From CAVWDU01 sp963840725 (GTDB taxonomy: Bacteria; Pseudomonadota; Gammaproteobacteria; Pseudomonadales; Halieaceae), in assembly GCA_963840725.1 (NCBI GenBank), contig CAWIZY010000004.1, positions 186,001-250,000 of the forward strand: a stretch of 64,000 nt of DNA, read 5' to 3'. Position numbers and translations under genes: made by a program. The notes below the pieces were generated by a model that made no database searches, was not told where the DNA came from, and saw nothing but the letters and a program-made list of their open reading frames with translations. Of this stretch, positions 36,633-45,611 are shown one piece after another. Positions within the stretch are counted from its first letter, which is position 1; every line of letters begins with the position of its first letter.

Positions 36633-38588
36633 TCAGCCCTTGCCAGGCGTATACCAGATCGGTGACGTATAAACGCGATCTTGTTGCGACGCTGGCACAT
36701 CGTCGGGCAGATCCAGTCCATAGCGAACGGCATCGTAGGTGGTCCAGCGTGGCGTTGGAATTTCCAGCACCCGCACATAATAAAATGCGCTCTGATCGGC
36801 ATCGAAATCAGGATCTGTCCAGATCGCTTGCAGGGCTGGCTCACCGATGGTGTTGGAGTAAGTCGCCGTTTCGACATCAACCGTGTTACCGACTGGTGCG
36901 TTACAGCGCCTGTCTACGATGGTGCGCTCCCCACTGCACGCGACGTCGTATATCCGCTCCTGGGTATTACCTTCAGTGTCCATCCAGCCTTTGATCACCT
37001 GTACACGATCAAGGTTGCCGGTGTCTGGATCCTTTAATGCGCTAATCATTAAACGCGGGGCCTGCCCATCGGCAGCGCCACTCAGATCACCGCCCATAGG
37101 AACACCCTTGCTGTAACCGAGTTGCACAAAGGCGTTACTGTTTAGATCAGCTTCGCTGAAGTCCCAGCCCGCAAATACGCGAACCCGAATACGCGTGCCC
37201 GTTGAGGCATAAGTTTCCTTGCGCTCCATGGCATCGAAGATCGCTTCGCGGCTGTTTTCCGTCGCCCATACGCCAGCCAACCCTGAAGCCAAGGACTCGC
37301 GGTAATAAACGGAACCCATCGGGGCCGTGAAAAGCGGTTTGGTCATACGATCCGGACCGGGCTCCGACGTGGACATCTTGCCGAAGAAATTGTCTTCCTC
37401 GGTGGTGGCGAGACTGGTGTGGGTATCGGTAGAGCCAATCAGGCCGAACTTATAGGGGTTAGTGCCCAGTTCAGCCTCCAGAGCCATGCCGTTCTTAAGC
37501 GCTGCGCGACCGTATTCAGTGGCCAGCATGGCATCCTCCTTGCCAACCGTGCCTTCCAGGTTGGCTATATCCCAGGTCCCATAATCGGCAAACTCATCGT
37601 TGGGTGATAGAAACGGATGGGCCTCGCCATCACCTTTCATCTGTGTGATCTCGTACAGTGGCTCCCAGCGAATCCGCTGGCTTACATATTCCTCGTCCAG
37701 CGCTACGCCATCGTACTGCGCTTCCATCGGGAACATGATGCCGTTTGAGAGGTTGCCGTTGTGCGCAATCGCGAGTAGCTTGCCGCCGGTCTTTTCTTCA
37801 TAGGCTTGCATCCACTTCCACAGGTCGCGCGGGTTGGGGCTACCAAGGGGTGGGGTGGTAGTATAAGGCACCATCTGCCCGCCTATATCGCCGCCATCCC
37901 GATAGGCCACGACTCTATGCAGGTTGTTACCATCGACTTGCGACGTCCATTCGTAGCCGATCAAAGCCGTGAATTTACCCGGCTCGTTGTATTTCTCCGC
38001 GGCGTTTATGATGCGGTCCCACACATCCCTAAAGGCATCTGACTCCGGGTCATAGGTCATGGCGTCCGGCAATGTTCCGTTTGAGAATTGCGTAATGAGT
38101 CTTACCCCGACCTCGGCATTTTTGCCGGCCTGTATATCATCGTAATATTGCTTGCCCACGGGATCGGCAAGAATGCTCTCTTTGGCCGCAAAGAGATCCG
38201 CCACCATCCCCATGTTGTCCGAGTGATCGGCCACCATCAGGAAATCCAGCGGTTTGACTAACTGGGCTTCCAGGCCCATGGAGGCAGTGACTTTTTCACC
38301 GCGCGCGAACCGATAGGCCTCGTTCGGATCGAGCGTATTCCCGAAGCCGGCCGCATCAAATGAATACGATGAGTGCACGTGTGTATCACCCCAGTAAACA
38401 GCATTGGGTAATTTTTCTCTCGCGGCGGGGGCTGCCGCGGTGGGAGCCGCAGCTGACTGCTCGACGCTGACGCCAGCCGACTCGGCAGTATTTGCAGTAA
38501 CCGCAGGTGGCGGTGTCTTATCACAGGCCGTCAGGTACAGACTCAGGGCCATGACACCGAGAGTGGATAATGTTGTTTTAGCAGTCAT
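36633..38588 (-). CDS. DUF3604 lipoprotein
   Basis: The 651-residue protein starts at 38588 (MTAKTTLSTLGV, AAAAGGAGC upstream). It has a lipoprotein signal with LTAC and then an A/P/T linker. DUF3604 landmarks are VYWGDTHVHSSYSFDA, LDFLMVADHSDNMG, ALIGYEWTSQVDGNNLHRV, LLAIAHNGNLSNGIMFP and FGLIGSTDTHTSLATTEE. The His/Asp clusters (DTHVHSS, ADHSD, AHNGN, STDTHT) strongly suggest a PHP-like metal-dependent hydrolase fold; the reaction is not established. It ends in SPIWYTPGKG. A paralogue lies at 50784-52680. Confidence 0.85.
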   Translation of the reverse strand: MTAKTTLSTLGVMALSLYLTACDKTPPPAVTANTAESAGVSVEQSAAAPTAAAPAAREKLPNAVYWGDTHVHSSYSFDAAGFGNTLDPNEAYRFARGEKVTASMGLEAQLVKPLDFLMVADHSDNMGMVADLFAAKESILADPVGKQYYDDIQAGKNAEVGVRLITQFSNGTLPDAMTYDPESDAFRDVWDRIINAAEKYNEPGKFTALIGYEWTSQVDGNNLHRVVAYRDGGDIGGQMVPYTTTPPLGSPNPRDLWKWMQAYEEKTGGKLLAIAHNGNLSNGIMFPMEAQYDGVALDEEYVSQRIRWEPLYEITQMKGDGEAHPFLSPNDEFADYGTWDIANLEGTVGKEDAMLATEYGRAALKNGMALEAELGTNPYKFGLIGSTDTHTSLATTEEDNFFGKMSTSEPGPDRMTKPLFTAPMGSVYYRESLASGLAGVWATENSREAIFDAMERKETYASTGTRIRVRVFAGWDFSEADLNSNAFVQLGYSKGVPMGGDLSGAADGQAPRLMISALKDPDTGNLDRVQVIKGWMDTEGNTQERIYDVACSGERTIVDRRCNAPVGNTVDVETATYSNTIGEPALQAIWTDPDFDADQSAFYYVRVLEIPTPRWTTYDAVRYGLDLPDDVPASQQDRVYTSPIWYTPGKG

Positions 38589-38607
38589 GTTGCGCTCCTT
38601 TTCAAAG

Positions 38608-39661
38608 CTAGTTGACGGGTTCGAAATCATGGAAGCTCCAGCTGCCGTCGAGGACCTCGGGCCGGGCTGGTAAAGGCGCACCACGTAGTTCCAGCCCTCC
38701 ATGATCGGCAGGCAGTTCTCCCGCCCGTCGTCGCAGCCACCGAGGTGAATGATCATGGAACCGTCCCGGTTGCGCTTGCCCATGATCGAATTGATTACAT
38801 AACCGTCGATATTGTTCTTCTCAAAAAAAACCCCTGGGCGTTGTAAAGGCTGACCGACCAGAACGCGCCCACCGGCACCCGGGCAGGCACTTCGATCTTG
38901 TATTCGCCAATAGGCAGGTTGGGAACGTTGGAGGGATAAAAGGCCTCGCTCACTGGCAGCCCGCCCCAGCCGACGGCCGTACCGACCAGATGTTGGATCG
39001 GATTAACGCTTTCCCGGTTTCCGAAGGTCCCCACGATCTCGCCGGTGAAGGGCAGGAGCGCACTGAGCCGCTCGATCAACGCCTCGTAAGCGTCTTCATC
39101 ATAGTTCAGCAGGATGAAGGGCCTGGATGAGACCGCCTCGACCTGCATCTGGTCCTGAATGGCATTCACTGCCGCCACGTCCTCGGGATCGTCGGCGTCC
39201 ACCAGCGTGCGCATGAAGACGATCACGTAGGGCGTATCGAACGTTTCCATGTCTAGCGTGTATGTGCCACCGCCGTGGAACACCTTATTAACATAGTGGT
39301 CCTGATTGACGATCATCGCGGCCATGTACCGCTCGCCCACGTCCGGCAGGGTCAGTGTTGCACCCTCGGAAATGTCGACCACCGTTGTGCTGTAGAGCGT
39401 ATCGCGGTTCATCCGGACCGTCGGCTGATTGTCGACCGGCGTTGGCTCGCGGAAGTGGTAGAACTTGTTCACGCCCCCGGCGAGCGAGACGTATTTGTCG
39501 AGTTCGATATCGGTGGCCGCGCGGATGAAGTTGTTGATGGTCACCGGGACCCCGCGCGCCTCCAGCAGTTCGCTCAGGTCGTCGTCAGCGAGTTGCGATG
39601 ACGCGATTGCAGAAACGCCCAGGCTGGCAACGAGCGCCAGGGTGAGGCCAAACTGTTTCAT
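38608..39661 (-). pseudogene. DUF1254/DUF1214 exported protein with two frameshifts
   Basis: From the ATG at 39661 the frame gives a signal peptide (MKQFGLTLALVASLGVSAI) and DUF1254 (NKFYHFREPTPVDNQPTVRM, RDTLYSTTVVDIS, VDADDPEDVAAVNAIQ), then DUF1214 up to PVGAFWSVSLYNAQGFF. It breaks in a run of eight T residues (38823-38830 region). The next frame continues EKNNIDGYVINSIMGKRN and GWNYVVRLYQPGP. A second break near 38672 is followed by EVLDGSWSFHDFEPVN and a TAG at 38608. The full product would be near 350 residues. The homopolymer location makes a sequencing indel plausible for the first break. Confidence 0.75.
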
Positions 39662-39680
39662 ACGAACTGCTCCTCAAAAA

Positions 39681-39800
39681 TTAGATGAAGGGATTGATTT
39701 CTGCAAAGCTCCAGCTGCCATTGAAAATCTCTTCGCGCGGCTGATACAGGCGAACGGCGCAGCCCCGAGCCGGCTGTGACGTGGATGCAGCTCACCCGGT
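39681..39800 (-). pseudogene. C-terminal scrap of a second DUF1214 paralogue
   Basis: The minus-strand frame AVRLYQPREEIFNGSWSFA followed by EINPFI and a TAA at 39681 matches the end of the neighbouring DUF1214 (RLYQPGPEVLDGSWSF). Upstream the similarity fades after a few residues (CIHVTAGSG). This shows a former tandem duplication of DUF1254/DUF1214 genes, mostly deleted. Confidence 0.55.
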
Positions 39801-40209
39801 CTTCGAGATCAACGTAACGGACGCCGCTGAAGTGTGGATCGACAGTTTGAACTAACTTACCTCGACTCACCGGAGTACCCTCCTGAGTGTTAAGCAAAAC
39901 TGTGCTGACCCCGCTACGCCTCACCCAATCATGGTACATGATAGGGTGATTTCAGGTCGGCTACCGGTCATTTCGCGCCACCGAAATCTTGCTTCTATGA
40001 TCTAACTCAAGAGTTAGGCAGGCAGGTATGCGACCTGGTTGCTGCACCCGCTATCGCTTCCACCCGACCGATTGCTCGGCGTTGTCCTACGGAGCACTTC
40101 TGGTCGATTGGTGTTCAGTGATTCGACGTGTTACGGGATGCTGCCGAGCAGTGGGTACTGATATCGCTGCTGACGATACGTCAGGGGTGGATACATTTGC
40201 GACAGGGGA
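39801..40209. other. Intergenic, nothing recognised
   Basis: No coding frame of quality is present between the DUF1214 scrap and the terminator-like hairpin after the ZnuD-like gene. Confidence 0.3.
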
Positions 40210-40243
40210 ACGGGCCTTTTTTGTTCCCTCAAAAAGGGCCCGT
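40210..40243 (-). terminator. Strong hairpin downstream of ZnuD-like receptor gene
   Basis: A 14-bp stem with one mismatch (ACGGGCCTTTTTTG at 40210-40223 against CAAAAAGGGCCCGT at 40230-40243) has a six-base loop. It starts ten bases past the receptor stop. A-T runs are inside the stem rather than after it, so termination efficiency is uncertain. Confidence 0.5.
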
Positions 40244-40252
40244 CATTCGCCT

Positions 40253-42385
40253 CTAGAAAGTCAACCTTACCCCAGCTTCTACGCTCCGGCCGGCCTGCGG
40301 CGCGAAATTGCGCAAAAAAGAGGTGCTGAGACGAATTTCCTCGTCGGTGATGTTCTTCAGCTTAAGGAAGGCGAGCAGTTGCGTGTTGCCCGAGAACTGC
40401 ACGTTATAGTCAACACCCGCATCCCAACGGGTATAGCCGTCGGTCTCGGTCTCAAAGTCACCCGGGTTGTCCTGATCACTTGCGTTCAGGACCTTGAGGT
40501 AGGTACCTATCGCATCGCTACGCCAGGATAATTCGCTTCCGATGCGCATCGGGGGTAAACGTGGCACATCGCCTGCAGAATCGAAATCACCGACGATCAT
40601 GTCTCCGAATACGCCGAGTGTGACGTTGCCGCCGGCGAGGCTGGCCAGCTCAAAGCTGGACTCGAATTCCATCCCGTAGAAGTCTGCATCATCCTGCTCA
40701 TAGGCATACACGGGTGTTTCATCGACTTCGCCACCCGTGTTGAGCAGAAAAATGTAATCGTCGAAGGTGTTAGAAAACACCGTGATCTCGGCAAAGATCC
40801 GTTCGCTAATGTAGGTGAGCGACAAATCTGCGTTGAGAGACACTTCGGTGTCAAGGTTCGGGTCCCCGATTTCGATAATGCCCGTGGCCGCGTGCGTGAC
40901 CAGCTGATCTTCGCTGTTGTTGAGATTGGAGAAGAGCTCCTCCGTGGAGGGTGCGCGCTCTGACCGCGACAGGGACACGCCGAAGCTCCAGTATTCATTG
41001 ATATTGTATAGACCAGCTCCCGACAGGCTGAAACTGGTGAAGTCTTCCTCGGAACCGGTCTCCGGGTCGTGCTCAACGTAATCTGCGCGGCCGCCAAACT
41101 CAAGCTGCCACGCGTCCGTGTGGAAATCCTGAACGTAGAACACACCCCATTCCGAGGAGTCGGTTACTGGCACGTAGGCCTCCTCTCCCACGGCTTCAAA
41201 CTCGTCGGCACCCCATTGCAGGCCCAGCACTCCGTGATTGTCGCCCTCGCGAACCAGTTCCAGGCGCCCCTGATAGGTCTCGCGGCTGAACTGAGTGCCG
41301 ACCTCGGCTCCTTCAAGCTCTACGTGTTCGTAATCTGTGTAGGTCAAAAAGGCGCGTACCGTATCAATGAGTCCCGGTACCAGCTCATGCATGTGGAGTT
41401 GGGTATCGTAGCGTTCCTGCTTGAGGTCGATGCGGATAGTTTCTTCCTCTTCTTCCTCGTGGTCATGATCTTCACCTTCATGCTCTTCACCTTCCTCGCC
41501 GTGCTCCTCTTCGTGTCCGTGCTCATGGGCGCCCGGCGGAATACCGTAGTTTGTTTCAAAGCTGTTGTAGGCAAAGCCCACGAAATTGCGTTCGCCAAAG
41601 TGATAACTTCCACCGATAGTGAATACATCTGAGTCACCATCTGTGTTGGGAATAAAACCATCGGAGTTCTCAAACTCTTCTTCGTGGTCGTGATCTTCGT
41701 CGTGGTCTTCACCGTGTTCGCCGCCAAGGAGTTCTTCCTGCATTTCTACCGCTTGTTCATCGATCGCCAGACCGGGGATGTCCAAATCGTCGAAGTCGCG
41801 GAAAGTGCCGCTGACGTGAAAAGCAAAGTCTCCCGATCCTCCCTCAAGTTTGAGGACACCCGTGTTCATCCCGGGTGCGTCATCGTAGCGGTACTCTACC
41901 GCCCCTTGAACCCCGTCTATTCGATTACCGGGAATACGGTTGTCCAGTGTGTTGACTACGCCGCCGATGGCGCCACCGCCGTAGAGCAGCGTCCCGGGGC
42001 CGCGGACAATTTCAACGGATTCTGCAAGCATGGGCTCTATACCTACCGCGTGGTCAGGGCTGAGACTCGACACGTCGGCCGCGGCAATGCCGTTGCTGAG
42101 GTTAACGGTACGAGGCCCGGCCTGGCCTCGAATGACCGGCCTCCCTACACCGGGGCCGAACGATGCGTTGGATATTCCCGGCTTGTCACCGAGGGTCTCG
42201 CCGAGTGTGCCCGCCGTGATTCGGCGTAGCTCCTCGCCAGTCAAAACGGTGACGGGGAGTGCCGTTTCTGCCGCTTTTTTGTGGATGGGCATCGTGACCA
42301 ACACGTGTTCAATACGTGACTCGGGGACCTGTGCCATAGCTTGACTAGCGGCGCCAACGCAGGCCGCAATAAGAGTACGCTTCAT
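40253..42385 (-). CDS. ZnuD-like TonB-dependent receptor with His/Asp/Glu-rich loops
   Basis: The 710-residue protein has GGAGAA before the ATG. The signal peptide ends AMAQ. A TonB box-like IEHVLVTMP precedes the plug (VTVLTGEELRRITAGTLGE, GVGRPVIRGQAGPRTVNLSN, EIVRGPGTLLYGGGAIGGVV). Two extracellular loops are extremely rich in His, Asp and Glu: about residues 225-240 (GEHGEDHDEDHDHEEE) and 285-315 (AHEHGHEEEHGEEGEEHEGE and on). This is the hallmark of zinc-scavenging receptors of the ZnuD type. The barrel ends VEAGVRLTF. It is downstream of a small His/Cys protein gene. Zur-type control is expected from the family, but I could not find a convincing box. Confidence 0.88.
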   Translation of the reverse strand: MKRTLIAACVGAASQAMAQVPESRIEHVLVTMPIHKKAAETALPVTVLTGEELRRITAGTLGETLGDKPGISNASFGPGVGRPVIRGQAGPRTVNLSNGIAAADVSSLSPDHAVGIEPMLAESVEIVRGPGTLLYGGGAIGGVVNTLDNRIPGNRIDGVQGAVEYRYDDAPGMNTGVLKLEGGSGDFAFHVSGTFRDFDDLDIPGLAIDEQAVEMQEELLGGEHGEDHDEDHDHEEEFENSDGFIPNTDGDSDVFTIGGSYHFGERNFVGFAYNSFETNYGIPPGAHEHGHEEEHGEEGEEHEGEDHDHEEEEEETIRIDLKQERYDTQLHMHELVPGLIDTVRAFLTYTDYEHVELEGAEVGTQFSRETYQGRLELVREGDNHGVLGLQWGADEFEAVGEEAYVPVTDSSEWGVFYVQDFHTDAWQLEFGGRADYVEHDPETGSEEDFTSFSLSGAGLYNINEYWSFGVSLSRSERAPSTEELFSNLNNSEDQLVTHAATGIIEIGDPNLDTEVSLNADLSLTYISERIFAEITVFSNTFDDYIFLLNTGGEVDETPVYAYEQDDADFYGMEFESSFELASLAGGNVTLGVFGDMIVGDFDSAGDVPRLPPMRIGSELSWRSDAIGTYLKVLNASDQDNPGDFETETDGYTRWDAGVDYNVQFSGNTQLLAFLKLKNITDEEIRLSTSFLRNFAPQAGRSVEAGVRLTF

Positions 42386-42421
42386 GTCATTCTCCTGAAA
42401 ATTAAGAAGGGGCTATCTCTT

Positions 42422-42709
42422 TCAGGAGTTTGTGGGGGGGCCGCGTGCCTTGAGTTTGTAGGCCGCAGCGGTCGCTGCGGCCAAAAGGGAGAGCTGGAAG
42501 CTTGTGTTTGTTGGTCCGAAAATGATCGGAAGACCAGTGCTTGGAATTGCCGCTTGACCATTATCAAGCTGACATTGCAAGCAGTCGGTAACGTGATTTT
42601 CGCCGGCGTGCAGGTGCCCGACTAATCCGATCTGCGCGCAGAGAAACACCGCCAGCAGCAAGGCTGGCAGCGCTCCAGTGGCAGAATGTTTGTAGGATCT
42701 AAGTTTCAC
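42422..42709 (-). CDS. Small membrane/exported protein with His-Cys motif
   Basis: This is about 95 residues if it starts at GTG 42709 (VKLRSYKHSATG); in-frame starts up to 42793 are also possible, since no Shine-Dalgarno is clear. There is one hydrophobic segment (ALPALLLAVFLCAQIGLVG), then HLHAGENHVTDCLQCQLD, a metal-ligand-like H-x-H...C-x-x-C cluster, then a second mildly hydrophobic stretch (SLLAAATAAAYKL). Its stop is 36 bases from the ZnuD-like start on the same strand. Such small proteins commonly accompany zinc receptors; function unknown. Confidence 0.55.
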   Translation of the reverse strand: MKLRSYKHSATGALPALLLAVFLCAQIGLVGHLHAGENHVTDCLQCQLDNGQAAIPSTGLPIIFGPTNTSFQLSLLAAATAAAYKLKARGPPTNS

Positions 42710-42947
42710 GACCGGTGAGGATACGCTATTTTTAATAACGCTAAAAGCGATTGTTACCCGCATGCGCGGAAGCTGACGCGGAATCGTCGACAACCCGTCT
42801 GGAGCAAACTTGAGCTATGACGCCATTGCTGAGACGGCGTGACAATGCTGAGAACCTGCTTCCAGGAATTGCTGCGTTCAGCAGCCCCTGCCCTCAAATA
42901 CCCTAGCCGTGCGTCGGTACTGCCTTCTGCAGTTCAAGTGTTCAAGC
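42710..42947. other. Upstream region of zinc-receptor operon
   Basis: An AT-rich interrupted palindrome is visible at about 42733-42760 (TAACAATCGC TTT AGCGTTATT on the minus strand). It is a possible Zur or promoter element but does not match a consensus I can state with confidence. The rest is featureless. Confidence 0.25.
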
Positions 42948-43055
42948 TGCGCCACAGTCGGTATCCGAGCAACCTGTGCTGCGCCCTGCACTCAATCAGC
43001 AAGCAGTTGATGGGTGTCCTGTCACGGAGACTCTGTCACGGAGACTTGTGACCCC
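42948..43055 (+). repeat. Solo REP-transposon right-end-like sequence with GGGTGTCC
   Basis: GCGCCACAGTCGGTATCCG, then AGTTGATGGGTGTCCTGT, matches the 28870-28975 copy. GGGTGTCC is at 43012, followed by two CTGTCACGGAGACT units in tandem. It lies between the zinc-receptor operon and the LssY_C lipoprotein gene. Confidence 0.55.
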
Positions 43056-43250
43056 GATGCGACTGACCTGCCTGAGCGCGGGGTTGGGTGCAGTGTTGAT
43101 GGTAAGTCGGACTCACCGCGTGCCTTGCCGACCCGTCACTGGTTCGCTTGACCTGCTCAGAACGTTGCATCTATTATCGAGATCTGTGAATTCCCTTCCT
43201 AGCGTGCTTTGACAGCGCAGAAAAACCCAGTACGGGGGCACACAAAAACG

Positions 43251-44549
43251 ATGACATTTCCCCGGCGAGACCCGCTGTCAGCTGTCCTGGCGCTGGTCTT
43301 GATCTGCCTGGTTGCTGGGTGCACCACCACTTACGCCCCGCAGACGCTTGAACCTCCATTGTCTACTGAACGGATTCAGACCGACGAGCGCGAAAATGTC
43401 GTTGTATCCACCGCCATCCTCACCGACAAGGAGGCACAGCTCCTCTACGGTGTGGACCTCGCGGAGGCGGGCCTGCAAGCCATCTGGTTGCGCATCGACA
43501 ATCTTTCGGATCACACGCACTGGCTCCTGGTCTCCGCCTTGGATATGGACTATTTTGAACCGGATGAGGCGGCCACACTGTTTCACTGGCGGCTTGACGA
43601 CGAGGACGAGAAACGCGCAATCCGCCGCTTCCGGGAACTTGCCATGCCTTTGAAGGCGGTCGCCGGTGCGACCAACGAGGGTTACGTGCTAGCGCCGCGC
43701 CACGAGGGCGGTCGCTATGTGCCGGTACTGCTTATGGGAGAGGGGCACGCGCTCAACTATGGATTCTCGGTGCCTCTGTTGGACAGCGAATTTGACGTAG
43801 ACACCCTGAAATTGGAGGTGCTCCACGGTGTTGCCGACCTTCCCGATGTCGACACCGAGACACTTCGCAGGCGGCTGCGTGAGCTACCCTGCTGTACGAG
43901 TGACGAGGACGGCAAGGCCGAGGGAGACCCCCTCAACCTGGTTCTCCTGGGAAGCGCCGCTGATGTCATGTCCGCCCTGACACGAAGCAGCTGGTCATTT
44001 ACCCACCGAATCGATTTCGATACGGTTCGACGCATGGTCGGCGCCGCCATTTCGGGTAATCCATACCCGGTTGCACCGATCAGCCCACTGTACCTGTTCA
44101 ATCGCTCCCAGGACATCGCCATGCAACGGGCCCGCAGCAACATCTTCCAACGCAACCATTTGCGCCTGTGGCTCGCGCCATTTCGCTTCGACGGAAAGCC
44201 GGTCTGGGCGGGGCAGGTCAGCCGCGACATCGACGTAAAAGCGACCATCAAGAGCCCTACTCTCACTACCCATGTCATCGACCCTAATGTGGACGAGGCA
44301 CGAGAGTCGCTACTGCAGAGTCTGCTGATCAGCGGCGCGGTTGAGCGCTTCGGCTTCGTCTCCGGTGCCCCCGAAGCTACCGCTGCTGCGCCGGGTAACA
44401 ACCTGACCGACGACCCCTTCTTCAGCGACGGCTTTAGACTGGTCTTGCAGATTTCCGGCCACGGCAGCACCGCACTTCAGGACGTGGAGTTCTATGACTG
44501 GCGCGACAGTGAAGACCCGCTGCGTGAACGCGATACCAACGCTCATTGA
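43251..44549 (+). CDS. Lipoprotein with LssY_C domain
   Basis: The 432-residue protein starts at 43251 (MTFPRRDPLS) with lipobox LVAGC. The C-terminal half (about 225-400) matches the LssY_C domain: LNLVLLGSAADVMSALTRSS, PLYLFNRSQDIAMQRARS, NHLRLWLAPFRFDGKPVW, THVIDPNVDEARESLLQ. The domain occurs attached to DedA/PAP2 enzymes or alone in envelope lipoproteins and has no defined activity. Two Cys (ELPCCTSDE) lie between the domains. It is monocistronic, followed by an inverted repeat. Confidence 0.75.
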   Translation: MTFPRRDPLSAVLALVLICLVAGCTTTYAPQTLEPPLSTERIQTDERENVVVSTAILTDKEAQLLYGVDLAEAGLQAIWLRIDNLSDHTHWLLVSALDMDYFEPDEAATLFHWRLDDEDEKRAIRRFRELAMPLKAVAGATNEGYVLAPRHEGGRYVPVLLMGEGHALNYGFSVPLLDSEFDVDTLKLEVLHGVADLPDVDTETLRRRLRELPCCTSDEDGKAEGDPLNLVLLGSAADVMSALTRSSWSFTHRIDFDTVRRMVGAAISGNPYPVAPISPLYLFNRSQDIAMQRARSNIFQRNHLRLWLAPFRFDGKPVWAGQVSRDIDVKATIKSPTLTTHVIDPNVDEARESLLQSLLISGAVERFGFVSGAPEATAAAPGNNLTDDPFFSDGFRLVLQISGHGSTALQDVEFYDWRDSEDPLRERDTNAH

Positions 44550-44551
44550 CG

Positions 44552-44668
44552 GATCAAGGGGTCAGACTCCTTGGTCGGACTCCTTGATTGCATTGATCAC
44601 TTCACGGGCTCGCCCCGCAATAACCAGCTAATTGACTGCCGTTGGATCAAGGAGTCTGACCCCTTGGT
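44552..44668. repeat. Inverted repeat CAAGGGGTCAGACTCCTTG flanking ~70 bp
   Basis: CAAGGGGTCAGACTCCTTG at about 44556-44574 and its complement at about 44647-44665 are 19-bp perfect inverted copies. An extra partial copy (GTCGGACTCCTTGATT) lies after the left arm. GGGGTCAGAC-type motifs are dispersed repeats in many proteobacteria. The element sits between converging genes, so it could also act as a terminator. Confidence 0.6.
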
Positions 44669-44673
44669 CTTAA

Positions 44674-45525
44674 TCAGGCTGGTACTGCTGTGACGAACCA
44701 CACGGAACCTGGCAGCCGCAGGGCTTCGTCTTTGTAGTACGGCGCCAGAGATTCGGTAATGTCCTCCAGAATCAGTGAGAGAATCGCTGGAGTTTGTTCC
44801 GCCAGCAAGCGGCTGATTGGGCCGATCCGGGCCAAATCCTCCACGTTATGCCGCAGCCCGGCGGACTCCCCGAACACCATTTCGGTACTGAACGGTACGA
44901 GTGAGATGTTGCTGAACCCCGCCTGCTGCAGGATGTCGCGACATCGCTCTGGGTCCGCAAGCGCGAAGGGGCCCGGGGCGTGGGGTTCCGAGGGCTCCGG
45001 TGGGGATATATGCCGCAGCGCTGCCTGCAGCGGCTCCCACGCCCAGGCATTGTCCCGCAGCGAGCGCCAACAGCAGAATCCGACTCGGCCCGTCTCGTGC
45101 ATGGCCTCGCGCAAGTTGCGAAAGGCCGCGACCGGGTCGTCGAAAAACATCACCCCGAACCGGGAAAACACCAGATCGACACTGCCCGGGTTGAAATCGT
45201 GGATCGCTGCATCGGCCTGCAAGAACTCGATAGCCGCATACGCTGCCGGTACATCGGCCAACTTGGCCTTAGCCACATCAAGCAGTGGTGCGGAAATATC
45301 AACGCCCTGCACGCGGCCGCCGTCACCGAGCCGCTCAGCCAGCAGCACGCTCTGGCTGCCGCCACCGCAACCGATGTCCACCGCGCGTATGCCAGCCTGC
45401 GGCTGCAGGTGATCGAGCAGAGCCAGTGTGACCGGCCTGAGCAGGCGTGCCATGCGCTCGTCTTCGGCGGCCCAGCGTCGCCCGGCCTCGCCGTTCCAGT
45501 AGTTAATCTGCTCTTCGTTGCGCAA
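44674..45525 (-). CDS. Class I SAM-dependent methyltransferase
   Basis: The 283-residue protein starts at TTG 45525 with AGGTGG upstream (MRNEEQINYWNGEAGRRW). SAM-binding motif I is AVDIGCGGGSQSVLLAE. Acidic motif II is VQGVDISAPLLDVA. Motif III/IV regions are FLQADAAIHDF and DLVFSRFGVMFFDDP. It resembles UbiE/Methyltransf_11-type small-molecule methyltransferases. An IS5-type end and a TetR gene lie upstream on the same strand, so co-regulation by that TetR is possible. Substrate unknown. Confidence 0.87.
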   Translation of the reverse strand: MRNEEQINYWNGEAGRRWAAEDERMARLLRPVTLALLDHLQPQAGIRAVDIGCGGGSQSVLLAERLGDGGRVQGVDISAPLLDVAKAKLADVPAAYAAIEFLQADAAIHDFNPGSVDLVFSRFGVMFFDDPVAAFRNLREAMHETGRVGFCCWRSLRDNAWAWEPLQAALRHISPPEPSEPHAPGPFALADPERCRDILQQAGFSNISLVPFSTEMVFGESAGLRHNVEDLARIGPISRLLAEQTPAILSLILEDITESLAPYYKDEALRLPGSVWFVTAVPA

Positions 45526-45564
45526 GTCGCCACCTCAATCAATTTGGTACAGTGCACCAGCCTG

Positions 45565-45590
45565 GGGCACCTCTGAACAATAGCAATACT
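45565..45590 (+). repeat. IS5-type terminal repeat, third copy
   Basis: GGGCACCTCTGAACAATAGC matches the repeats at 15598 and 20455 over the first ~15 bases and then diverges. It lies between the TetR stop and the methyltransferase start. Confidence 0.45.
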
Positions 45591-45611
45591 ATACCCACTC
45601 GACGAAGCGCA

